Shown one piece after another: positions 1 through 4,963 of a DNA stretch of 5,975 nucleotides (its first letter is position 1; each line of letters opens with the position of its first letter). The notes below the pieces were generated by a model that saw nothing but the letters and a program-made list of their open reading frames with translations, did no database searches and was not told where the DNA came from. This stretch comes from Nitrospinota bacterium (GTDB taxonomy: Bacteria; Nitrospinota; Nitrospinia; JACRGO01), in assembly GCA_016212295.1 (NCBI GenBank), contig JACRGO010000159.1, forward strand, positions 1-5,975. Direction: 5' to 3'. A program made the position numbers and the translations under genes.

Positions 1-1
1 C

Positions 2-118
2 CTGACCTTGTTCGAGAAAAGTCCATTATTTCAAATACTTACAAAAAGAGAATACAAAATACAGGACTGCTATATGCCTAACCAATTGAATTTATTCGAT
101 AATTTAACCGGACAGTAG
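2..118 (+). CDS. C-terminal tail of a truncated-by-window gene, possibly an IS4-like transposase
   Basis: A reading frame is open from the first bases of the window to a TAG at 116-118. It gives a 38-residue tail that starts LTLFEKSPLFQILTKREY and ends NQLNLFDNLTGQ. The pattern 'LFEK-P...NQL-LFD' near the C-terminus resembles what I recall of the ends of IS4-type DDE transposases; this is memory-based pattern recognition, not an alignment. No DDE residues lie in the window, so the catalytic part would be upstream. Base composition is AT-rich, unlike the GC-rich kinase fragment that follows, which fits acquired DNA. No clear terminal inverted repeat can be defined because the other end is missing. 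It could also be the end of an unrelated gene or a chance open frame, since 38 codons is short. Confidence 0.4.
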   Translation: MTLFEKSPLFQILTKREYKIQDCYMPNQLNLFDNLTGQ

Positions 119-167
119 TGATCTTTTGATAGGATTTCACCGAGAATTGCTGGTGAGAGACGAATTT

Positions 168-199
168 AACCCTGAACCCTGAACCCTGAACCCTGAACC
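168..199. repeat. Tandem heptamer repeat AACCCTG, about 4.6 copies
   Basis: Four perfect copies of AACCCTG start at 168, 175, 182 and 189, followed by a partial AACC. The array lies just upstream of the duplicated kinase leader. It resembles telomere-like or heptameric short tandem repeats found in intergenic DNA of some bacteria. No function can be read from it. Confidence 0.9.
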
Positions 200-212
200 T
201 TTATAATATCTC

Positions 213-494
213 TCAATGACGCTTCACCCAATGACGTTTTTCAAATGACGGTTTTCCAACATGCGTGAACTAAAGACAGGCGAGACCCTTAAAAGCAAAT
301 ACCAGGTCATCGAGATCATAGGCCGCGGCGGCATGGGCACGGTGTACAAGGCCAAGGACCTGCACAGCGGCGAGCACGCCGCGATCAAGACCATCCCCGC
401 GGAGGTGTGCAAATCGCCGGAGGAGATGGACCGGGTGAAGGAAAACTTTGCCCTGGCGCATAAACTCAATCACCCCCATATCGCCGACACCCTG
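213..494 (+). repeat. Direct repeat, copy 1 (leader plus kinase N-lobe)
   Basis: This block matches 2000-2292 in the same orientation. It starts with a leader built of CAATGACG-type motifs (TCAATGACGCTTCACCCAAT at its left end). It continues through the ATG and the first 78 codons of a kinase gene, and 67 of those 78 residues are identical in the two copies. The leader differs mainly by a small insertion of one extra motif and extra T residues in copy 2. The two copies flank the ATPase gene, so recombination between them would remove about 1.8 kb. Confidence 0.85.
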
Positions 495-518
495 ATTAAA
501 AACAAAAAAAATCCGTGA
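261..518 (+). pseudogene. Truncated Ser/Thr protein kinase N-lobe fragment
   Basis: The reading frame encodes the first 78 residues of a bacterial eukaryote-like Ser/Thr kinase: the glycine-rich loop GRGGMG at residues 21-26, VYKA at 28-31, and the ATP-binding lysine in AIKT at residue 43. Homology then stops at the codons for ADTL (about 494). The last seven residues (IKNKKNP) are translated from an AT-rich dispersed repeat. The hinge, catalytic HRD loop, DFG and substrate lobe are all absent, so it cannot be an active kinase. No Shine-Dalgarno is visible before the ATG. The paralogue at 2059 continues further, which shows where this copy was cut. I call it a gene relic; a short expressed peptide is possible but unsupported. 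Confidence 0.85.
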
Positions 519-537
519 AAATCCGTGTCCCCAAAAA
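493..537. repeat. Dispersed ATCCGTG repeat, copy A
   Basis: A TGATTAAAAAC stretch is followed by two AAAATCCGTG units exactly 10 nt apart (508-517 and 518-527), then TCCCCAAAAA. The same pattern recurs at 3510-3549 and 4291-4344, and a diverged form lies at 4425-4449. Here the repeat directly truncates the kinase fragment: the junction shares CTG with the longer copy C (CACTGATTAAA), so the join may have used short homology. Confidence 0.85.
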
Positions 538-557
538 GTATTCGCGAAGCATATTCC

Positions 558-586
558 TTGTAATATATCCAAAAAATAGCTAAAAT
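558..586 (+). promoter_or_regulatory. Candidate sigma-70 promoter for the ATPase gene
   Basis: TTGTAA (558-563) and TAAAAT (581-586) are separated by exactly 17 nt. A start would fall near 593, giving a leader of about 32 nt that holds the GGAGGGG ribosome site at 617-623. The surrounding DNA is AT-rich, so a chance match is possible. Confidence 0.45.
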
Positions 587-624
587 AACCCCTTTTATTA
601 GCCAAATAATGAACATGGAGGGGT

Positions 625-1965
625 ATGCGACGGGACATGGAAAAAGAACTGATTTCGTGGAAATCGCAAAAGGAACGGCATCCGCTCATCATCAGGGGAG
701 CGCGGCAGGTCGGCAAAAGTTATCTCGTTGAAGAATTCGGGAAGACCCACTTTCAGGACACGGTGGTGGTCAATTTTGAATTCCAGCCTCAATTGAAGGA
801 TTGTTTCAATTCTCTTGTCCCCTCCGAAATCGTCAACAAACTCCAGTTGGTCCTGGGCGCGCGGATCAAGGAAGATTCCACCCTTCTATTCCTGGATGAG
901 ATACAGGAATGTCCGCCTGCTATAATGGCTCTGAGGTATTTCAAGGAGAAAATGCCCAAGCTGCCCGTGATAGCCGCCGGTTCTCTCCTTGAATTCGCCT
1001 TGAGAAGCCCTGATTTCAAGATGCCGGTGGGAAGGGTCCATTTTCTCTATTTAGGGCCCTTGTCTTTTGCTGAATACCTTGACGCCGCCGGCAGCCGGGA
1101 GTTAAGAAAATTCCTTTCGGAAGTTGAGTTGACGGACCCCATTGAGGATGTGATCCATGAAAAACTTCTTGAATTGCTTCGCATATACCTGATTGCCGGC
1201 GGAATGCCCGCGGCGCTGAAGGAATATCTGGACGGCAATGATCTGATGAACTGCCAGAGGATACAGACGGCGCTTTTACAGACCTACAGGAGCGATTTTG
1301 GAAAATACGCCAGGATTTCCCAAAATCAATATCTGCAAAAGGTCTTTGACGCCGCGCCGCGTCTTGCGGGACAAAGGATAAAATATTCAAGCATTGACCC
1401 GGACACCCGTTCCCGGGACCTTAAAAATGCCCTGAATCTATTGGCCCTTGCAGGGATCGTCAAGCCGATATACGCGGCAAAGGCGGCGGGGCTCCCCCTG
1501 GGGGCGCAGGCAAACGAGCAGAAATTCAAATTGAATTTCCTGGATGTGGGGCTTATGCAGAATTCCTGCGGCTTGCAGGGGCGGTTATGCATTGAAAAGG
1601 ATTTCATGCGGATAAACGCGGGGGCGGTGGCGGAACAGTTCGTGGGCCAGGAATTGGCGGCGTATTCGGGTGGGCGCCAGCCCGGCGCCCTTTATTTTTG
1701 GACCAGAGAGAAAAGAGGGAGCATGGCGGAAGTCGATTATGTCATCAATATCGGGGCGGATATTTATCCAGTGGAGGTTAAATCAGGCAAGGAAGGCAGG
1801 CTCAAATCACTGAGAATATTCATGGAGGAAAAGAAATCAAGGTTCGGCATACGAATTTCGTTGGATAAATTATCCTATTGTGATAAAATACTTTCCGTTC
1901 CGCTTTACATGATTGAGCAACTCCCGAGATTGGCGGGAAGACTGCGCCATTATTCGTCCGTCTAA
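625..1965 (+). CDS. AAA-family ATPase with DUF4143 / nuclease-like C-terminal domain
   Basis: This 446-residue protein has the layout of the AAA_14 plus DUF4143 family, and its length is typical. Walker A is GARQVGKS at residues 25-32; Walker B is LLFLDEIQ with D91-E92. The middle contains YLIAGGMPAALKEYL near residue 190, usual for DUF4143. Near the C-terminus, EVDYVI (D371) followed by PVEVKSG (E384, K386) resembles a PD-(D/E)XK nuclease core; activity is not established for the family. Cellular role is unknown; these genes are patchy and often found near mobile DNA and toxin-antitoxin loci. The ATG at 625 has GGAGGGG immediately upstream with tight spacing; ATG 637 is an alternative. Hydrolysis of ATP is expected from the motifs. 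The gene lies alone between the two direct repeats and shows no frameshift or missing motif. Confidence 0.92.
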   Translation: MRRDMEKELISWKSQKERHPLIIRGARQVGKSYLVEEFGKTHFQDTVVVNFEFQPQLKDCFNSLVPSEIVNKLQLVLGARIKEDSTLLFLDEIQECPPAIMALRYFKEKMPKLPVIAAGSLLEFALRSPDFKMPVGRVHFLYLGPLSFAEYLDAAGSRELRKFLSEVELTDPIEDVIHEKLLELLRIYLIAGGMPAALKEYLDGNDLMNCQRIQTALLQTYRSDFGKYARISQNQYLQKVFDAAPRLAGQRIKYSSIDPDTRSRDLKNALNLLALAGIVKPIYAAKAAGLPLGAQANEQKFKLNFLDVGLMQNSCGLQGRLCIEKDFMRINAGAVAEQFVGQELAAYSGGRQPGALYFWTREKRGSMAEVDYVINIGADIYPVEVKSGKEGRLKSLRIFMEEKKSRFGIRISLDKLSYCDKILSVPLYMIEQLPRLAGRLRHYSSV

Positions 1966-1977
1966 GTTTATACCGGC

Positions 1978-2052
1978 CCCAATGGCCCAATGACGTTTTT
2001 CAATGACGCTTCACCCAATGACCCAATGACGTTTTTTTTCAAATGACGGTTT
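1978..2052. repeat. Cluster of CAATGAC-type motifs in the kinase leader
   Basis: Between the ATPase stop and the second kinase start, the octamer-like motif CAATGACG/CAATGACC recurs about five times with small changes (for example CCAATGACG, TCAATGACG, CCCAATGAC, CAAATGACGG), separated by T-runs. A shorter form of the cluster is in copy 1 at 213-250. It fills most of the 93-nt gap. No Shine-Dalgarno is seen in it. Confidence 0.8.
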
Positions 2053-2292
2053 ACCACTATGCGCGAACTAAAGACAGGCGAGACCCTTAAAAACAAATAC
2101 CAGATCATCGAGATCATAGGCCGCGGCGGCATGGGCACGGTGTATAAGGCCAGGGACCTGCACAGCGGCGAGCACATCGCGATCAAGACCATCCCCGCGG
2201 AGGTGTGCAAATCGCCGGAGGAGATGGAGCGGATGAAGGAGAATTTTTCCCTGGTCCATAAACTCAAGCATCCTAACATTGCCACTACCCTG
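2000..2292 (+). repeat. Direct repeat, copy 2 (leader plus kinase N-lobe)
   Basis: This is the second copy of the block at 213-494. It carries the same leader motifs and the same first 78 kinase codons, with scattered substitutions that mostly keep protein similarity (such as D/E, K/R and V/I). That pattern suggests an older duplication that was under protein-level selection for some time, rather than a very recent copy. Confidence 0.85.
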
Positions 2293-2565
2293 GCCCTGGA
2301 GTACCTGGACGCGGAGAACGAGTATTTCCTTGTCATGGAGTATTGCAAGGGGGTTTCGCTCAAGGCATATAGAAGAAAGAAGGGGGGAAAACTCCCGCCC
2401 GCGGAGGCGTTCAGGATCGGCAAACAGATCGCCTCCGCCCTGGATTATTCCCACTCCCAGCCGGGTGCTTTCAGATGGGGGACACCTTTGGGGATGGGGA
2501 TGCTGATGAAAAGCCAGTGCATGAGGTGTGTGTGGATGATTTTTATATTGGGAAGTATGAGGTGA
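2059..2565 (+). CDS. Truncated Ser/Thr kinase (N-lobe to helix E), out of frame with the FGE domain
   Basis: Residues 1-133 are a recognisable protein kinase start: glycine loop GRGGMG (21-26), lysine K43, HPNI (71-74), hinge FLVMEYCKG (90-98), and the helix IGKQIASALDYSHS that normally leads into the HRD catalytic loop. Homology ends there, at about 2456. The remaining residues (AFRWGTPLGMGM onward) are an out-of-frame reading of the FGE-domain gene. HRD, DFG and the activation segment are missing, so no kinase activity is expected. In an ungapped comparison the usual helix-C glutamate column falls on Asn62, next to Glu61. Kinase-FGE fusions are known (for example chlamydial Pkn1), so this is probably the front of a former fusion protein, broken by an internal out-of-frame deletion. 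An assembly error at the junction is the alternative. No Shine-Dalgarno is visible. Confidence 0.8.
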   Translation: MRELKTGETLKNKYQIIEIIGRGGMGTVYKARDLHSGEHIAIKTIPAEVCKSPEEMERMKENFSLVHKLKHPNIATTLALEYLDAENEYFLVMEYCKGVSLKAYRRKKGGKLPPAEAFRIGKQIASALDYSHSQPGAFRWGTPLGMGMLMKSQCMRCVWMIFILGSMR

Positions 2566-3320
2566 CGAATAAAGAATTCAGGGAGTTCAGGCTATTTCAC
2601 GATAGCTATGATTATGAAGGACATTCCTTGAACGGGGGCAACCAGCCCGTGGCTATGGTGTCTTGGGAGGACGCCAAGGCGTATGCCGATTGGCTTTCTG
2701 AAAAGACCGGAAAGAGGTATCGATTGCCGACGGAGGCTGAGTGGGAGTATGCGGCGCGGAGCGGGGAAAAAGGCTATAAATACAGTTGGGGGAATGGCGG
2801 TCCTGTCGGGAAGCGGGGCGGCAACATTGCGGACGAATCGGCCAAGCGCAAGTTCAGCGATTGGACTGCATGGAGCCGTTGGACTACATGGAAAGGTTAT
2901 GATGACGGCTACGCAGTCAGTTCGCCTGTTGGGAGTTTTGAGCCTAATGAATTCGGTTTGTACGACATGAGCGGCAATGTTTGGGAGTGGGTGGAGGATT
3001 TGTATGACTCAGAGTCTTACAGTAAATCAGCGAAGAAAAAAGCAAGCACAGCGAATAAGTTTTTTCGAGCGTTTGCCAGTGAGAGGGGCAAGATTCTCGG
3101 CCCAAAAGAGGCAGAGGCGCTTACTACAGAAGAATTTTTTGATTATCATTTTGAAGGAGGAGAAGAAAATATACTAAATTTGAGCACCACCACCCGCCGG
3201 GTGGTTCGCGGCGGCAGTTGGCATTACGAACCGAGGAACGTTCGGGCGGCGAATCGTTTCAGCCGCTCGCCGGGCGACAGTTTCAAGAGCCTGGGTTTCC
3301 GCCTCGCCCGGGACAAATAA
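2475..3320 (+). CDS. FGE/SUMF1-fold (formylglycine-generating enzyme-like) domain protein, front end broken
   Basis: The frame encodes a sulfatase-modifying-factor (C-type-lectin-like) domain: MGDTFGDGDADEKPVHEV at the start, YEVTNKEF, PVAMVSWEDAKAYADWLS, RLPTEAEWEYAARSG, FGLYDMSGNVWEWVEDLYD, and the C-terminal RVVRGGSW (242-249) to GFRLARDK (274-281). Conserved-looking sequence starts slightly earlier, at the PAGCFQMGD codons (about 2457), with no start codon and no ribosome site; ATG 2475 is only the first available start. The cysteine pair that human SUMF1 uses (GGSY-C....C) is absent, so formylglycine-forming activity is unlikely; ligand or surface binding is more plausible. About 67 residues, rich in Lys and Glu, separate WEWVEDLYD from RVVRGGSW, more than is usual. 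It was most likely the C-terminal half of a kinase-FGE fusion, with the kinase front now out of frame. Confidence 0.85.
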   Translation: MGDTFGDGDADEKPVHEVCVDDFYIGKYEVTNKEFREFRLFHDSYDYEGHSLNGGNQPVAMVSWEDAKAYADWLSEKTGKRYRLPTEAEWEYAARSGEKGYKYSWGNGGPVGKRGGNIADESAKRKFSDWTAWSRWTTWKGYDDGYAVSSPVGSFEPNEFGLYDMSGNVWEWVEDLYDSESYSKSAKKKASTANKFFRAFASERGKILGPKEAEALTTEEFFDYHFEGGEENILNLSTTTRRVVRGGSWHYEPRNVRAANRFSRSPGDSFKSLGFRLARDK

Positions 3321-3354
3321 CCCTTTGCTCTTTTACCCTTTATCCCTTTACCCG
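3321..3354. repeat. Short CCCTTTA-type low-complexity repeat
   Basis: Just after the FGE stop codon, CCCTTT recurs four times in degenerate form (CCCTTTGCTCTTTTACCCTT and onward). It resembles, in style, the AACCCTG array at 168. No function is apparent. Confidence 0.6.
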
Positions 3355-3376
3355 CGAAGCGGGTCGAATTTTTTTT
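3350..3376 (+). terminator. Rho-independent terminator after the FGE gene
   Basis: ACCCGC (3350-3355), loop GAA, GCGGGT (3359-3364) form a perfect 6-bp GC-rich stem. It is followed by CGAA and a run of eight T residues. The position 30 nt after the FGE stop fits a transcription terminator. Confidence 0.7.
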
Positions 3377-3381
3377 GACTT

Positions 3382-3428
3382 TTTTGCTTTTTTTGGAGCG
3401 CTTCAACCGCGTTGATGCGAAGCTTGGA
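3382..3428. repeat. Imperfect palindromic repeat, copy 1
   Basis: The unit begins TTTTGC plus a T-run and GGAG, then CGC-T-TCAAC, loop CGC, GTTGA-T-GCG, and ends CTTGGA. The stem has 8 pairs with one T-T mismatch. It is the diverged neighbour of the unit at 3436-3478. It may be a member of a dispersed palindromic family. Confidence 0.7.
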
Positions 3429-3435
3429 AGGAGTG

Positions 3436-3478
3436 TTTTGCTTTTTATGGAGTGCAGCGACCGCGTCGCTGCTCTGGA
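3436..3478. repeat. Imperfect palindromic repeat, copy 2, with perfect 8-bp stem
   Basis: The same framework (TTTTGC, T-run, GGAG ... CTGGA) encloses GCAGCGAC, loop CGC, GTCGCTGC. Relative to copy 1, two stem pairs differ on both sides (T-A to G-C and A-T to G-C), so pairing is kept. The 3' end overlaps a further inverted repeat, GGAAAAAA-TC-TTTTTTCC at 3476-3493, that could act as a bidirectional terminator. Confidence 0.75.
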
Positions 3479-3509
3479 AAAAATCTTTTTTCCTTATTCT
3501 CTTTTAAAA

Positions 3510-3549
3510 GATTAAAAACAAAAATCATAAAAAATCCGTGTCCAAAAAT
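3510..3549. repeat. Dispersed ATCCGTG repeat, copy B
   Basis: GATTAAAAACAAAAATCATA followed by AAAAATCCGTGTCCAAAAA matches copies A and C, but carries only one ATCCGTG unit instead of two. It lies between the convergent FGE gene and toxin gene. Confidence 0.8.
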
Positions 3550-3572
3550 TTAGCGTGGCTTAGCGGCTAAAT
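3541..3572 (-). terminator. Candidate terminator of the toxin-antitoxin operon
   Basis: ATTTAGC (3548-3554) and GCTAAAT (3566-3572) form a 7-bp stem with an 11-nt loop. Read on the minus strand, the stem is followed by TTTT (from the A-run 3544-3547). It touches the toxin stop codon. The stem is AT-rich, so strength is uncertain. Confidence 0.4.
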
Positions 3573-3970
3573 CATTTCCAAATGGTTTTCACATGCCCAT
3601 ATTTATGAATTTGTTTATCCGCTGTTATTAAGACGGCGTCTTGCGAGCGAGTGGTGGAAACAATAAGCTGGTCCGCGGGATCGGTATGAAATGGACCTGG
3701 TAATTGGGTGGAGCCGATGGCCACTTGCGGGGTAATGGGAATGACTTCGATAAATTCAGGCGGAAGCGCCTGGGCGATCCATTCCGCCAGAGGAATGGAG
3801 AGAGTGATTCTTCCCTTTTCCACGAGTTTAGCCAATTCCCAAAGGCTGATCGTGGAAAGCCCGAAAGGAAAGTTTTCTTCGTTTTTTAAAATGTCCAGTG
3901 AGCGCTTGGGGATCTTTTCCGGGCTCTCCATGGCCCAAAACCAGGCATGAGTGTCCAGGATATACTTCAT
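3572..3970 (-). CDS. PIN-domain ribonuclease toxin (VapC-like)
   Basis: This 132-residue protein has the standard PIN-domain toxin length and motifs: LDTHAWFW at the N-terminus (D6), SLWELAKL (E45), HTDPADQLIV (D97 and D100) and LITADKQIHKY (D118). These acidic residues form the metal-binding active site of VapC-type endoribonucleases. The HxDPxDQ and D..I.KY pattern fits the Sll0205-like PIN subgroup. It probably cleaves RNA when free and is neutralised by the adjacent antitoxin. The start ATG overlaps the antitoxin TGA by 4 nt (ATGA at 3967-3970), so translation is likely coupled; no strong ribosome site of its own is visible. All catalytic positions are present, so it should be active. The exact RNA target cannot be told from sequence. 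Confidence 0.93.
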   Translation of the reverse strand: MKYILDTHAWFWAMESPEKIPKRSLDILKNEENFPFGLSTISLWELAKLVEKGRITLSIPLAEWIAQALPPEFIEVIPITPQVAIGSTQLPGPFHTDPADQLIVSTTRSQDAVLITADKQIHKYGHVKTIWK

Positions 3971-4212
3971 TTACAGACGTTCCAATCATCGTTTCCAAGG
4001 GGGGAAACTATGTCGCCCACGTTAGTCGCGGAGCCACGGAGTTTCCCAAGGAAGTTTTCCGGTTTGGACTTTTTTACTTTAATTGGCGGGGTTAACACGG
4101 CAACAATATCGCCCCGTTTGGTAATTTCCACGGATTTTCCAGTGGACTCGACCTCCCGAAGGATTTTTGTGCAATGGGTTTTGAATTCACTAAGCGCGAC
4201 CTTCATTCTCAT
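3967..4212 (-). CDS. Phd/YefM-type antitoxin (VapB-like partner of the PIN toxin)
   Basis: This 81-residue protein (79 from the second ATG) has a Phd/YefM N-terminal half: MKVALSEFKTHCTKILREVE, then GKSVEITKRGDIVAVLTPP. That part normally dimerises and binds the operator. The C-terminal part (KSKPENFLGKLRGSATNVGDIVSPLGNDDW) has the usual flexible toxin-binding tail ending in an acidic/Trp patch. ATG at 4204-4206 is the better start: the ribosome site GAGGGAG (minus strand, 4214-4220) is 7 nt from it but only 1 nt from the ATG at 4210-4212. It is first in a two-gene operon and probably represses its own promoter together with the toxin, as known for this family. Confidence 0.92.
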   Translation of the reverse strand: MRMKVALSEFKTHCTKILREVESTGKSVEITKRGDIVAVLTPPIKVKKSKPENFLGKLRGSATNVGDIVSPLGNDDWNVCK

Positions 4213-4229
4213 TCTCCCTCACTATCTGG

Positions 4230-4262
4230 CTATATTATAGGACCAACGCATCCATTTCACAA
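4230..4262 (-). promoter_or_regulatory. Promoter and operator-like palindrome of the toxin-antitoxin operon
   Basis: On the minus strand, TTGTGA (4262-4257) and TATAAT (4239-4234) are 17 nt apart. Transcription would start near 4227, about 20 nt before the antitoxin ATG. The -10 box lies inside a perfect odd palindrome, CTATA-T-TATAG (4230-4240). That is a plausible binding site for the antitoxin, although A/T palindromes also arise at -10 boxes by chance. Confidence 0.65.
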
Positions 4263-4290
4263 GAAAAATAATTTATGAAAATTATAGACA

Positions 4291-4344
4291 CTGATTAAAA
4301 ATCAAAAAATCATAAAAAATCCGTGAAAATCCGTGTCCCCAAAA
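4291..4344. repeat. Dispersed ATCCGTG repeat, copy C (longest)
   Basis: CTGATTAAAAATC is followed by an A-rich segment with ATCATAAA, two AAAATCCGTG-type units 10 nt apart, and TCCCCAAAA. This is the fullest copy and defines the consensus. It sits just upstream of the antitoxin promoter. Confidence 0.85.
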
Positions 4345-4549
4345 TTTTTTTTCAAACACCTGAAGTCTTGCTAATTGTTTTATTGGAATGAAAAAGAGCG
4401 GTTTTATGGCCTCTATCTTTAGTGTCAATTCGTGTTAATTCGTGGTTCCTGTTTTTTTATGAGCCATGGGCCTTATGGTAGCACAGTTTATTTTGGCTTT
4501 CATCAGGATTTTCTCTGTTTACCTGGGAAATACTGACGCTGAAAAATAA
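4345..4549. other. Intergenic stretch without a supported gene
   Basis: Apart from the AATTCGTG pair, no gene is supported here. A 25-codon frame from the ATG at 4459 has no ribosome site. The stretch separates the divergent toxin-antitoxin promoter from the promoter at 4550. Confidence 0.6.
4425..4449. repeat. Diverged member of the same repeat type (AATTCGTG pair)
   Basis: Two AATTCGTG units start at 4427 and 4437, again 10 nt apart, followed by GTTCC. The spacing and the CGTG core match the ATCCGTG copies, which suggests a related repeat family. Confidence 0.65.
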
Positions 4550-4578
4550 TTGACAAACCCAAAAAATGGGAATAAAAT
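4550..4578 (+). promoter_or_regulatory. Near-consensus sigma-70 promoter
   Basis: TTGACA (4550-4555, perfect -35) and TAAAAT (4573-4578, 5 of 6) are separated by 17 nt. The transcript would start near 4585 and run through the hairpin at 4620, the small reading frame at 4657, and possibly into the protease gene, because no clear terminator intervenes. Confidence 0.7.
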
Positions 4579-4619
4579 GGCGCTCTATTTTGTTAATGGC
4601 GCTTCCAAAAATTATGTTT

Positions 4620-4642
4620 CCCTGATTTGACATAAATCAGGG
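4620..4642 (+). promoter_or_regulatory. Perfect 9-bp hairpin in the 5' leader
   Basis: CCCTGATTT, loop GACAT, AAATCAGGG form a perfect inverted repeat. It begins about 35 nt after the predicted transcription start and ends 2 nt before the GGAGGA ribosome site. It lacks a following T-run, so it is not a simple terminator. It could stabilise the mRNA, modulate translation, or be a DNA operator for a dimeric regulator. Confidence 0.7.
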
Positions 4643-4656
4643 CTGGAGGAAAAACC

Positions 4657-4770
<114 letters not shown>

Positions 4771-4963
4771 TTCCTTTCTTTTTAAACTTCAAGAAAAACC
4801 CAAGAGACCGCCGGATCAAGGTAAGCGTGTCTCCTTCCTGCGTTTCCCGGCGCGTGATTTTCCCCTTTTGTCTTTCCCTTTTCATTTTTCCATTCCGCTT
4901 CTTTTCTCCCATTCCGCGAACTGTTTTGGCAGCCGTTCGCTCATTAAAAACCATATCAATTTT
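4771..4963. other. Pyrimidine-rich leader upstream of the protease gene
   Basis: This stretch is strongly C/T-rich on the plus strand, with few stop codons as a consequence. I see no convincing promoter with good spacing and no T-run terminator hairpin, so the protease may be transcribed from 4550. Confidence 0.5.

Noticed and set aside
202-207. TATAAT as a promoter -10 for the first kinase fragment
   Set aside because: No acceptable -35 lies at the right distance; the upstream DNA is the AACCCTG array.
270-716. Long minus-strand frames opposite the kinase fragments and the ATPase
   Set aside because: They are antisense shadows of GC-rich coding DNA. The similar minus-strand proteins at both kinase copies simply mirror the duplicated plus-strand gene.
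1672-1690. Perfect GC hairpin (GGGCGCC, loop AGCCC, GGCGCCC)
   Set aside because: It lies inside the ATPase coding sequence without a T-run, so it is more likely a codon by-product than a terminator.
2382-2388. G GGG GGA heptamer as a programmed -1 frameshift site joining the kinase to the FGE frame
   Set aside because: The -1 frame is open from 2373, so a shift is formally possible. However, kinase homology continues in the original frame for another 68 nt, and a shift here would lose the conserved helix before the catalytic loop.
493-4449. CRISPR array formed by the ATCCGTG repeats
   Set aside because: The copies are far apart and irregular, with genes between them; there are no regular spacers and no cas genes.
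4459-4536. 25-codon frame from the ATG at 4459
   Set aside because: It has no ribosome site, a T-run before the start, and no recognisable feature.
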